A stretch of DNA of 48,249 nucleotides from Acinetobacter sp. HY1485 (lineage in GTDB: Bacteria > Pseudomonadota > Gammaproteobacteria > Pseudomonadales > Moraxellaceae). The notes beneath the pieces are model-generated. The model was not told where the DNA came from. It worked only from the letters and a program-made list of their open reading frames with translations, and ran no database searches. The position numbers and the translations under genes are program-made. This document shows positions 33,365 through 41,054 of this stretch, piece after piece (within the stretch, counting starts at the first letter, position 1; the number at the start of each line of letters is the position of its first letter). The stretch covers positions 1-48,249 of the forward strand of contig NZ_JANKZG010000011.1 of NCBI RefSeq assembly GCF_027568475.1. The letters are read 5' to 3'.

Positions 33365-35439
33365 TAGCGATCATTCACACTTATTTCGATAGCTATAGCT
33401 TGCAAGTGAAACGGTAGCGATTGGTCAAGTGTTATCACAAGGTCTAGCTCGTATAACTCCCCAAAATCCCCACCTTCGTATAAGTGTCGACCTGTAAATA
33501 AGGGTTGAGTATCAAGTGGATTATCATTGAATGTATTGATCTCTAGCTCATTACCATTGAATTTAACGCCCCTCGTTTCATGTAGAAAAAAAGCTATTCT
33601 TGATACCTTGGCTTTAGAATTGAGTGAGGTTGCAGGGGCTTGTGATATTTCAGGTGGGAATAGCTTTACAGTGGTAATAAAGGGTTGCCCTAACTCTAAA
33701 TTCCCCGACTCCTCATTATCAGGAATCACTAAAGTATTATTATTTTGATTGGCTGAAACGGTGTAATAACCATGCTCTTTAATGGCCAAAAGCTGATACT
33801 GGTTTAAGTACGTTGCCCCCTCAACACTCACCGCATCATTAGAAATAGCGACTGTACGTTGTGAGTCTAAGTTTGCATTAAAACTGATTTCTTCTAGGCA
33901 AATAACGCCGTTACGATTCACTAATATAAATGCTTGATCACTACCAAGCTGTGTTGGTACTGAACATAACGAAATTGCTGTACCGCCAAAATCATGTCTT
34001 GCCCATGCAATGACTTCTTGATCACGATTAAACGTTACAGATGCTACGGTACCATCACCTAACTTACACCACACCAAGGACTCAGGTTCTTGCATGTAAA
34101 CAATTTCATCTATACCGCCATGATCTACACCGATGTGGCTAGACATAACCGATATTTCAGGCGATACCAAACCATCAACTTCATAACGATACGATAGTGC
34201 TCGGACGCGCTGACCGCCACGTTGAATAAAAATGAGTTCATTACCCACACGGCAAGGGCGTGTTACTGGATATGCTCCATACGCCGTATGCTCCTTAATT
34301 TCAACTGTAGTGGGGGTTAGTGTCCCATCACTACTAATCATGTATTCACCGCCCGATGTGAGACATACAACCCCTCTTGTGGCTTCTAAGAATAAAATAG
34401 AGTTTGCAAGTCCTGACGAGCTCACCACACTAAATGCGTCCGCATCTTCTGTAGTTTCTAAAAAATTAGCATTTCCCCCGGTAGCACTGAACCACACCTT
34501 GTTTGGTGCGGCTGAAATATTAGCAAGCACAAGACGTTGTTTGAAGAAAGTGCAACAACGTGGGTAGCCATTGGTGCTACCAAAGGCAGGCGGCGTAATA
34601 CTCCATGAACGCTCAATTGCAGGGTTTACTGAGTCAAAACCTTTAACAATTTCACCACCAATCTGACTCTCACTAATAAACTTAGTGATTTTGACAATAC
34701 CACTGTTAATACCCATGTATTGACCAACATCGGTAGGTTTAAATGTATCTGCCTCAGCTTCGCTTACATTCGCCCAATACTCCGGATAATTAGAGGGTTT
34801 TTGTCCTAAACTATCCTGTATCGCTTGGTAATATTTTTCATCGGATGCAACAAAATCACCTGCCAAATATGATGTGGTCTCAACCCATTTGGCAATATTA
34901 TTTAAACTTACAGTAATGTACGAACCTATCGTTTTATCTGACGGCGTTGCTTTACGAAATGGATAGCGTGCATTGTCATCATCAAGCGGTGGGTGTGAGA
35001 ATGAAAATTCTGCCATCTCCCAATTGGTAAAATCTTTAGAGCAACGTAAGCGATATACAGGTACTTCGCTGTGAGTGATAAACGTGTCATAGCGATATTG
35101 TACGTATTGAATATCTTTAACCTGTTGTGCGGTATATGGTGAGTTTAGTGTGGCAACAACCGCATACGTGCGTGGGTTATAAATCAATAGTTGCTTGGCT
35201 TTAAACACAACCACGAAAGGATTTTTAGACTCAATCACAAACGGTACTAAGCGCACTGCATCATTTATCTGCGTTCTGAAATAAGTACCCGGTCTTTTAC
35301 GCACACCACCTTCAACAAGTGGAATGGCATTAAATAACTGCTTTGCACCATTGGCATATTGCTGTACGTCTGTACGAGTTGACAATAACGGCGATAGCTC
35401 ACCTGAACTAAAGTTATTTTTTAAGATGGTGGCTTTCAT
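33364..35439 (-). CDS. Tail tubular protein B (nozzle)
   Basis: The 691-aa protein begins 'LKNNFSSGELSPLLSTRTDV' and continues 'YANGAKQLFNAIPLVEGGV', then 'RKRPGTYF'. This is the unmistakable start of T7 gp12-like tail nozzle proteins. The long beta-rich body includes 'ERSWSITPPAFGSTNGYPRC' followed by 'CTFFKQRLVLAN'. It forms the distal tail tube. Its start touches the TtpA stop. Confidence 0.92.
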   Translation of the reverse strand: MKATILKNNFSSGELSPLLSTRTDVQQYANGAKQLFNAIPLVEGGVRKRPGTYFRTQINDAVRLVPFVIESKNPFVVVFKAKQLLIYNPRTYAVVATLNSPYTAQQVKDIQYVQYRYDTFITHSEVPVYRLRCSKDFTNWEMAEFSFSHPPLDDDNARYPFRKATPSDKTIGSYITVSLNNIAKWVETTSYLAGDFVASDEKYYQAIQDSLGQKPSNYPEYWANVSEAEADTFKPTDVGQYMGINSGIVKITKFISESQIGGEIVKGFDSVNPAIERSWSITPPAFGSTNGYPRCCTFFKQRLVLANISAAPNKVWFSATGGNANFLETTEDADAFSVVSSSGLANSILFLEATRGVVCLTSGGEYMISSDGTLTPTTVEIKEHTAYGAYPVTRPCRVGNELIFIQRGGQRVRALSYRYEVDGLVSPEISVMSSHIGVDHGGIDEIVYMQEPESLVWCKLGDGTVASVTFNRDQEVIAWARHDFGGTAISLCSVPTQLGSDQAFILVNRNGVICLEEISFNANLDSQRTVAISNDAVSVEGATYLNQYQLLAIKEHGYYTVSANQNNNTLVIPDNEESGNLELGQPFITTVKLFPPEISQAPATSLNSKAKVSRIAFFLHETRGVKFNGNELEINTFNDNPLDTQPLFTGRHLYEGGDFGELYELDLVITLDQSLPFHLQAIAIEISVNDR

Positions 35440-36002
35440 TAGTAGCGCACCCCAATCAGACTTGCTTCATCATCGCCGTAGAATGTTTGGCTTGGTCGTT
35501 CCTGACCATTAATGGCACGCGCTTGTTTGAGTAGCATTTGTAATTTTTGCCATGCGCTGTCTGCCTCTGCTTGACTACCTGTAATCGGTTTAGCAATCTT
35601 TGAGCATAAATACAGTGCCATTGCTTCAGATAGCAATGAATCCCACGTCTGCTCATTATCATTATCAGATACATAAACAAGCTGAATAGATGCACTATTC
35701 GCCAAGATATGACGATTTTCTATATCAAAGTTTTTGGTCCCTGCACTGACCAAACGCACAAAGTCTTTAGGCAAAGGAAACGCATTGGCATAACCAAACG
35801 ATGGATGTACGTTTGAGGGTGATAAGGTGATGCGTTTAACACAGCATGACCATGGATGCATGCGAATTAGTGATAAACGTGTTTGATCGTAAATAGAAGC
35901 ACAACGGCGTGCATTAGAAGTATTGTCATCTAAGCTGATGATAGATCCTGCACCACATAGATTTAATGCTTCATTGCAGATGCTTACTTGGGTAGTTGTC
36001 AT
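35439..36002 (-). CDS. Tail tubular protein A (gatekeeper)
   Basis: The 187-aa protein has 'VSICNEALNLCGAGSIISLD', 'ARRCASIYDQTRLSLIRMHP' and 'WSCCVKR', diagnostic of T7 gp11-like proteins that connect portal and nozzle. The start codon follows a strong hairpin whose 3' arm carries the ribosome site. Confidence 0.92.
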   Translation of the reverse strand: MTTTQVSICNEALNLCGAGSIISLDDNTSNARRCASIYDQTRLSLIRMHPWSCCVKRITLSPSNVHPSFGYANAFPLPKDFVRLVSAGTKNFDIENRHILANSASIQLVYVSDNDNEQTWDSLLSEAMALYLCSKIAKPITGSQAEADSAWQKLQMLLKQARAINGQERPSQTFYGDDEASLIGVRY

Positions 36003-36044
36003 AGTAAAAAACCTCAGTCATTTTGGGTATGGTGACTGAGGTTT
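36000..36044 (-). promoter_or_regulatory. Terminator-like hairpin containing the ttpA ribosome site
   Basis: AAACCTCAGTCA (36009-36020) and TGACTGAGGTTT (36033-36044) form a perfect 12-bp stem. On the minus strand the 3' arm ends TGAGG, then TTTTTTACT and the ATG at 36002. The only Shine-Dalgarno for ttpA lies within the stem. Confidence 0.8.
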
Positions 36045-36075
36045 AGCTATGGTTTGGTGTGTGATTTGGGGCGTA

Positions 36076-36477
36076 TTAAAACTCTACAAACCCAGAGCCT
36101 TTAATAACTTCTTGATAACCTATTCCACCCCCACGTAAATCATCCTCATGTAATTCTGTTACTGCTAGAGTATCTGCATTAAGTGGATGCACAAACTTCA
36201 AACCGTGCTTATATGAAACCTCTGTCATTTCAGTTAGGAATGCTTGAAGCTTTTCTTCACAGATACTTTGATCTGTGTAACACGGCGTACATGGTCGCTC
36301 AGCAGAGCAATTACCTTTAAAAGATGAGTGTTTTAAAAATTCATCAATCTTATTAACTAGAAGCTGTGTATCGCTAATCCAAGTTTCTTTACCACCTGTA
36401 TCACTTACAGTTAAATTATGAAGTGTTGTTAATTCATGTGCAGCTTCTTGAAGCAGTTCTTTTGCTACTTTTTCCAT
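36076..36477 (-). CDS. Phage protein of unknown function, Cys-rich centre
   Basis: The 133-aa protein is unrecognised. It has an N-terminal helix ('KELLQEAAHELTTLHNLTVS'), a central Cys cluster 'CSAERPCTPCYTDQSICEE' and an acidic C-terminal half. The gene is cotranscribed between the 61-aa gene and ttpA and is followed by the ttpA hairpin. Confidence 0.65.
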   Translation of the reverse strand: MEKVAKELLQEAAHELTTLHNLTVSDTGGKETWISDTQLLVNKIDEFLKHSSFKGNCSAERPCTPCYTDQSICEEKLQAFLTEMTEVSYKHGLKFVHPLNADTLAVTELHEDDLRGGGIGYQEVIKGSGFVEF

Positions 36478-36488
36478 TTTTAACTACC

Positions 36489-36674
36489 TTATAGTTCCAA
36501 TGCTAGTTGGTCGATTTTTTGCAATATTTCTTCTGATTGAGTGGTGTTATATGCTGAAATCAAACACGCAATACGCTTAATCAAAAGCTCGGTTTCTTTT
36601 TTTGCATTTTCTGCTTTGTGCTCTAAAAGCTGAATATCAACACCAATGCATTTAGACTGATTGCACTCTGACAT
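36489..36674 (-). CDS. Small phage protein (61 aa)
   Basis: The short helical protein, probably coiled coil ('LEHKAENAKKETELLIKRIA'), starts 3 bases after the Ogr-like stop. It is not recognised. It sits in the accessory group between capsid and tail genes. Confidence 0.6.
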   Translation of the reverse strand: MSECNQSKCIGVDIQLLEHKAENAKKETELLIKRIACLISAYNTTQSEEILQKIDQLALEL

Positions 36675-36677
36675 GAC

Positions 36678-36851
36678 TTACCCCTTAATTATTTCTGGTC
36701 TAGAAAGCACTTTGGCAATACTTTCTAATGTTTTGAATGTGCTTGAACACTTGATGTTTTGGCACTGGTAGTACGCTTCTTTTGTATTGGACGTAAGGTA
36801 GCGACTTGTTCTTGTGTGTGATGACTTTCTACAAATTGGACAACGCATCAT
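36678..36851 (-). CDS. Ogr/Delta-like zinc-finger transcription activator
   Basis: I chose the ATG at 36851 (AGGT upstream). The 57-aa protein 'MMRCPICRKSSHTRTSRYLT' continues with 'EAYYQCQNIKCSSTF', giving the C-x2-C ... C-x4-C zinc site of the P2 Ogr/P4 Delta family. It also has the conserved 'TRTSRYL' and 'YYQCQN' residues. Ogr proteins bind near late promoters and RNA polymerase alpha to switch on late genes in P2-like phages. Finding it in a T7-type head operon, just behind the capsid gene, is unusual. Confidence 0.85.
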   Translation of the reverse strand: MMRCPICRKSSHTRTSRYLTSNTKEAYYQCQNIKCSSTFKTLESIAKVLSRPEIIKG

Positions 36852-36863
36852 AGGCAGATACCT

Positions 36864-36893
36864 AAAAGCCACACGGCGGTGCGTATGGCTTTT
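36864..36893 (-). terminator. Weak terminator after the capsid gene
   Basis: AAAAGCCACACG (36864-36875) pairs with CGTATGGCTTTT (36882-36893) with one mismatch. On the minus strand TTTT then AGG follows. The place matches T7's T-phi, which sits behind capsid gene 10. The short T-run suggests partial readthrough. Confidence 0.6.
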
Positions 36894-36897
36894 CTAG

Positions 36898-37809
36898 TTA
36901 GATCGTAAAGTCGATAGCTACAACTTTATTTTCATTTGAACGACCTGCCGCCATAGACTGCACACCGCCCATTTGCATAATGTTGTTTTTGTCTGCACGT
37001 TCATTGATTTTGAACTGTGAAATTTCAGCATCACCATAATGCACAGATGTTTTGGTATACATCACAGTACGGCGTTCTTTATCGCCACCTGCACCATTGT
37101 CTAATTTGTTGTACGGCACCCAGTTAATGCCAAGCCATTTTTTGCTTAACGTACCTTCTTGCAACATTTTCACAGACATAAAATCTGCACTAGTCAAAGT
37201 CGTATCAAGCAAGATCTGTGAAAGCATTGCTGAGTTATAAAGGATCGTAATTTCTTCGCCGTTTTCTTCATCACATTCGTTGTCACGGAAGAAAGATTTA
37301 GCCAATACTAATTTTTCTTTAGTAAAGCCTGCACTACTAGACAAGATGATCTGCTTAGTTGGTAAAGCAACTGTGCTAAGTTCTTCATCACCACTATCGT
37401 TTACGGTACGGCGAGAAATAGAACCCAGTAATGCTTTATAAATAATTTTATCAACTTCACGCTCACGTGCAGAAAGCCAAATCTTTGCATATTTATCTTG
37501 TGGGTTTGCACGTAACTTCGGTATATCTGAATGTTCGATAGGAATAAATAACTTCTTATCGCTCATAATCGCCGTACGCACACCTGCTTCGGGGATCTGC
37601 CAAGACGTATCAGAAAAACGTGCATAGTCTTCCATTTCAACAGATCCAAGATCATTGATCGTAAAAGATGCACCATTAATACGACCACGATTTGTTACTG
37701 TTTTTAAAAGACGTGACTCATTTTGTTGTGTTGCAACTTCAAACGTGTCATGGAACTGCTGAATAAACGCAGATGTAATTTGATTTTGATTAGCAATAGG
37801 CATGCTCAT
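36898..37809 (-). CDS. Major capsid protein
   Basis: The 303-aa protein directly follows the scaffold gene. It starts 'MSMPIANQNQITSAFIQQFH', has 'EAGVRTAIMSDKKLFIPIEH' and 'SAREREVDKIIYKALLGS', and ends 'SNENKVVAIDFTI'. This is the pattern of short HK97-fold capsid proteins of podoviruses. Position behind portal and scaffold supports it. Confidence 0.88.
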   Translation of the reverse strand: MSMPIANQNQITSAFIQQFHDTFEVATQQNESRLLKTVTNRGRINGASFTINDLGSVEMEDYARFSDTSWQIPEAGVRTAIMSDKKLFIPIEHSDIPKLRANPQDKYAKIWLSAREREVDKIIYKALLGSISRRTVNDSGDEELSTVALPTKQIILSSSAGFTKEKLVLAKSFFRDNECDEENGEEITILYNSAMLSQILLDTTLTSADFMSVKMLQEGTLSKKWLGINWVPYNKLDNGAGGDKERRTVMYTKTSVHYGDAEISQFKINERADKNNIMQMGGVQSMAAGRSNENKVVAIDFTI

Positions 37810-38474
37810 TAACCTCTATAGTTTTTTTCATAAGAGCGTTGTACCTGCTCATACACACGCTTGTGGTCTGGATGGTTCGGGTTCATATACGCTTCACTTG
37901 CCATCAATTGTGAAACATCTTCACTAGTGGTAGGTTGTGTGTTTTGAGGGGGTACGTCCTCTTGCATTTGCTTACCAAAATGGGTGAGCAATTTAATTAC
38001 GGCAGGGTTATTACCAATGGCAGGATCTGCATTAATCTGATCAATCGTAAGCCCTGCTGATTGTGCTGCTTTAAGTGCAAGCCCTAGATTGGCTTTGGTG
38101 TCATCACCCCATTCTTTTTGTAGAGTCGCCGTGCAATCTTCGGTTTTAAACTGTTGCATGCCCTCGGCAACTTTAGGAATGATGTCGTTGTATTCACCAA
38201 GCACAAACTTCAATTGGTCGTTAGTGATCCCTGCTTCATGTGCACGGTCTAAAAAGGCTTTATTTTCTTCAATGCCCTTAAAGTCATCAAAGTTAAAACC
38301 CTCAATATCCACGCTGTAATCATCAGCAGATGCTAAGGCTTGAGATTGCTCACCTTGTGGATTACCCTCGCCACCTTGCTCTTGTCCTTGCTCACCATCA
38401 CCTAACGCCGTGCTAAGTTGTTCTTGTCCTTGCTCTGCACCCGGTACTGCTTCTTGTTGTGCTTGCTCAGTCAT
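37809..38474 (-). CDS. Capsid scaffold protein
   Basis: The 221-aa, very acidic protein has a Gln/Glu/Gly-rich start ('GAEQGQEQLSTALGDGEQGQ'), a central helical region and a basic C-terminal tail ('HKRVYEQVQRSYEKNYRG'), the typical build of podovirus scaffolds. It lies directly upstream of the capsid gene and overlaps the Bbp19-like gene. Confidence 0.88.
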   Translation of the reverse strand: MTEQAQQEAVPGAEQGQEQLSTALGDGEQGQEQGGEGNPQGEQSQALASADDYSVDIEGFNFDDFKGIEENKAFLDRAHEAGITNDQLKFVLGEYNDIIPKVAEGMQQFKTEDCTATLQKEWGDDTKANLGLALKAAQSAGLTIDQINADPAIGNNPAVIKLLTHFGKQMQEDVPPQNTQPTTSEDVSQLMASEAYMNPNHPDHKRVYEQVQRSYEKNYRG

Positions 38475-38865
38475 CTATCTGTACCTCTGAATCATTTAAA
38501 TTTTGTTGGTTTGCTTTACTAATCTGAATAAGAATGTGGTCTACAACGTGCTTACGCCCTGCTCTAAAGCATGTTTCACGGTCTGCATCTTGACCGCCAC
38601 GTACATAGCTTGAGCCACCAAATACACTCACCAAGTCATCTAAAATGTCTTGACCAATGGGGTGACATTCAAACAACGTGTAATAGTCCTGTGGCGTTGG
38701 TTTACGTGGGTATCTGTGGCGGATAGCTTTTGTAGGCTTGTCCGTATCATCTGCTTGTGGCACTTGAATTGTTGGCTTAGATTGTCTTGCCTTAAACCAC
38801 AACCAAGTCATCACACCTAACAGCAATAAAAGAATAAGAATGACGGCGATCAATACATAAATCAT
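38467..38865 (-). CDS. Bbp19-like phage protein with membrane anchor
   Basis: The 132-aa protein has a strong N-terminal transmembrane segment ('YVLIAVILILLLLLGVMTWL'). It is followed by a domain with 'DYYTLFECHPIGQDILDDLV', 'GSSYVRGGQDADRETCFRAG' and 'RKHVVDHI', which resembles the Bbp19 family named from Bordetella phage BPP-1. Function is unknown; it lies between portal and scaffold genes. The start overlaps the portal stop. Confidence 0.75.
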   Translation of the reverse strand: MIYVLIAVILILLLLLGVMTWLWFKARQSKPTIQVPQADDTDKPTKAIRHRYPRKPTPQDYYTLFECHPIGQDILDDLVSVFGGSSYVRGGQDADRETCFRAGRKHVVDHILIQISKANQQNLNDSEVQIDD

Positions 38866-40526
38866 TGCATTATTCCCCCCATGTCCATGCCCTGCATTGC
38901 ACTTGGGTCTTGTGCCATGTTCTTCTCTACACCTTTTGCCATAGCACCGCCCATCTGCTGTGCCATTTGTGCTTTCATAGCTTGTTCTTGTTGCTCTTGC
39001 TGTGCCTTTTGACGTGCCTGACGCAGATCATTAATCTCGTCTTCAGTGCGTAAGATAGATTGTGGTACGCCACGACCTTTACCCATTACATTCGCTGCCG
39101 CATCAAAATCCACGACATCAAGCACCGTCTTATCAATGTTGGCCATATTTGCAACCGATGCTAAGAATTGCTCTGTTGCCACCACTTCATCTAAACGCTG
39201 TGCACGTGCTAACGGCGAAATAAACTTAAAGGATAGGTTTGCACCCCATAACTCTTGTGGGGCATCACCAAGCACACCTGAACGCAAGGCAAGACCAAAA
39301 CAACGATCTAACAACACCTGCAGGTATTCAGTTTGCAAACGTCCGTACAATGGGCCAAGTTGCTGACGAATAATCTCTACACGTGTATTAATCTCAGTCG
39401 CCGTCATCTGCTGTGCACCAATAGGCGGTAGCTGATCTGCCATGAGCTTTTTACGAATACCGCCCTGTAGGTTTTCAAGTAGGTAGTCTGCGATCTGAAA
39501 GTTCACACCATCATCAAGACGTTTCATTGAATCAATGCTGTTGGCCACAATAACTTTGCGTGGCCCTACTTTGACTGTATGCGGATTAAGTACGCCGTCA
39601 TCTTCTGCAATCCACATACCGCAAATCTGCATGTCTGCTGCACGTAGTGTCTGCTTCATTAACTCATTACAGGTTTTAGCATCAGGCAATGCCACAGACA
39701 TTTGACCATTGCCATACACAGAGTTAGGCAGACGGCGCAAACGTGGGATTGAGCATGGGAACTCTTGGTACCCTGACTCTTTAAGCACTGTTTTATTGCT
39801 AATATCAACGTGATATGAGGCATAAGGCATATCAGTATTAAGCTGACCTGCACCCTTAGTCTTGCGTGGTTGAATGACGTGTAATAACTTAAAACACTTG
39901 TCAGGCTCATTAGCCACGGCGTTTTTAACGTCCGTACTGCATTTATCTTCACCATAGGCATTAACCATGGCTTGAGCCGTCATTTCATGTTCACGGTAAA
40001 CAATATCAACCCGACCATTGGGTAAGCTTGAGGAGATCCAACATGAGCCTATTGGCCACGACTCAAACACATAGCCACCACCTTCCTTATGGTCGATGTC
40101 AATATAAAGAACGCCCCACCCAGCAACGACAACGTCTGTGATTGTTTCAAACGACTCACTATCAAAATTAGCCGCATGAATATTACGCCACATAAACTGA
40201 CATACTTGCTCAAGCCAACGCTCACCATCTGTTAGCTTGCTGACATCATCTACGCCGTCAGGCGTTGCTTGAAACCAAATAGAGTTAGCCGGGGTAACGC
40301 CCGACATAATCATGGATACAAGCAACTGTATAGATTCTGCCGCTGTTGAGTCATATAGCTCTGCACGTTCTTTCTCACGTTGCGATTTAGAATCAACCGA
40401 AGCAAAGCCTTGTTGACGTTCAGGTGCACCAAATTTGTAGCAATCAGACCAATGTGCTTCATGGATTGAGCGTGCAAGTTTCAGTTGACCAAAGCGAGAA
40501 CAGAGTTGCTGAGCAGTAGCGTCCAT
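38862..40526 (-). CDS. Portal (head-tail connector) protein
   Basis: The 554-aa protein starts at the ATG 40526 (AGGTGG upstream). Marks include 'MIMSGVTPANSIWFQATPDG', 'EVIRQQLGPLYGRLQTEYLQ'-type helices near residue 370 (read here as 'VEIIRQQLGPLYGRLQTEYL') and a Gln/Met-rich C-terminus. It matches the gp8-type connectors of T7-like phages. It is the first large gene of the head operon. Confidence 0.9.
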   Translation of the reverse strand: MDATAQQLCSRFGQLKLARSIHEAHWSDCYKFGAPERQQGFASVDSKSQREKERAELYDSTAAESIQLLVSMIMSGVTPANSIWFQATPDGVDDVSKLTDGERWLEQVCQFMWRNIHAANFDSESFETITDVVVAGWGVLYIDIDHKEGGGYVFESWPIGSCWISSSLPNGRVDIVYREHEMTAQAMVNAYGEDKCSTDVKNAVANEPDKCFKLLHVIQPRKTKGAGQLNTDMPYASYHVDISNKTVLKESGYQEFPCSIPRLRRLPNSVYGNGQMSVALPDAKTCNELMKQTLRAADMQICGMWIAEDDGVLNPHTVKVGPRKVIVANSIDSMKRLDDGVNFQIADYLLENLQGGIRKKLMADQLPPIGAQQMTATEINTRVEIIRQQLGPLYGRLQTEYLQVLLDRCFGLALRSGVLGDAPQELWGANLSFKFISPLARAQRLDEVVATEQFLASVANMANIDKTVLDVVDFDAAANVMGKGRGVPQSILRTEDEINDLRQARQKAQQEQQEQAMKAQMAQQMGGAMAKGVEKNMAQDPSAMQGMDMGGIMQ

Positions 40527-40527
40527 A

Positions 40528-40707
40528 TTAGCCACCACCTAGCGTTGTTTTTGCTTTATTGGTTGAATCATTTGCACTAGCAAGCACACTGTCTGTATTT
40601 GCGCCGTTGCGTAATGCTTTTTTCTTGTTGGTCTCAGTTACTGCTTTATCTGCAGCTGCTTGAGCATCCGCTTCGGGATCTGTCTTTGCAACTTTACCAC
40701 CACACAT
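40528..40707 (-). CDS. Small virion protein, gp7.3-like
   Basis: The 59-aa protein starts at the ATG 40707 behind AGGGGG. It begins MCGG, has an Ala/Lys-rich middle and ends with 'KKKALRNGANTDSVLA', then SANDST and a terminal GGG. T7-like phages carry a small tail-assembly protein (gp7.3) with the same Lys-rich, 'RR/N-G...S' and Gly-rich end just before the portal gene. It is 1 base from the portal start, so the two are coupled. The match is by pattern and position only. Confidence 0.7.
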   Translation of the reverse strand: MCGGKVAKTDPEADAQAAADKAVTETNKKKALRNGANTDSVLASANDSTNKAKTTLGGG

Positions 40708-40718
40708 AAGCTACCCCC

Positions 40719-40991
40719 TTACTCAAACACATGGCCACGTTTAGGATCATGTCGCCAACGCTTTGTTTCTTTCACGGCGACACCACCTTGCTCAAGCAGT
40801 GCATCAAGCTTAGATTCGATGCGATCTAGCTGTTCTTGGTAGTCAGGAATAACTAAAGGATCAACCGACTGACCCTCACACCCTTCTACTGACGGTATTG
40901 GATCTGTTTGATCTTCACCTACGGTTTGTTCTGTTTTTTCTTTTTCGGGTACCGCTTTTGGTTTGCCCGGTGTTTGTGTTGTTCGTGCCAT
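40719..40991 (-). CDS. Small phage protein (90 aa), unknown
   Basis: It begins at the ATG 40991, directly behind the U-run of a terminator-like hairpin. A low-complexity Pro/Glu/Lys-rich half is followed by a helix ('YQEQLDRIESKLDALLEQGG') and the basic end 'KRWRHDPKRGHVFE'. It has no recognised family. It is first gene of the late block. Confidence 0.65.
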   Translation of the reverse strand: MARTTQTPGKPKAVPEKEKTEQTVGEDQTDPIPSVEGCEGQSVDPLVIPDYQEQLDRIESKLDALLEQGGVAVKETKRWRHDPKRGHVFE

Positions 40992-41019
40992 AAAAAAAGC
41001 CCCTACATTGTGTAAGGGC
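40989..41019 (-). promoter_or_regulatory. Terminator-like hairpin in front of the late block
   Basis: GCCCCTAC (40999-41006) pairs with GTAAGGGC (41012-41019), one mismatch, 5-base loop. On the minus strand the 3' arm GTAGGGGC is followed by T7 and then the ATG at 40991. It terminates the upstream unit and holds the AGGGG ribosome site of the 90-aa gene. Confidence 0.8.
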
Positions 41020-41054
41020 AATTTAGAATGAGATAGGATTAGATTGGTTGGGTA

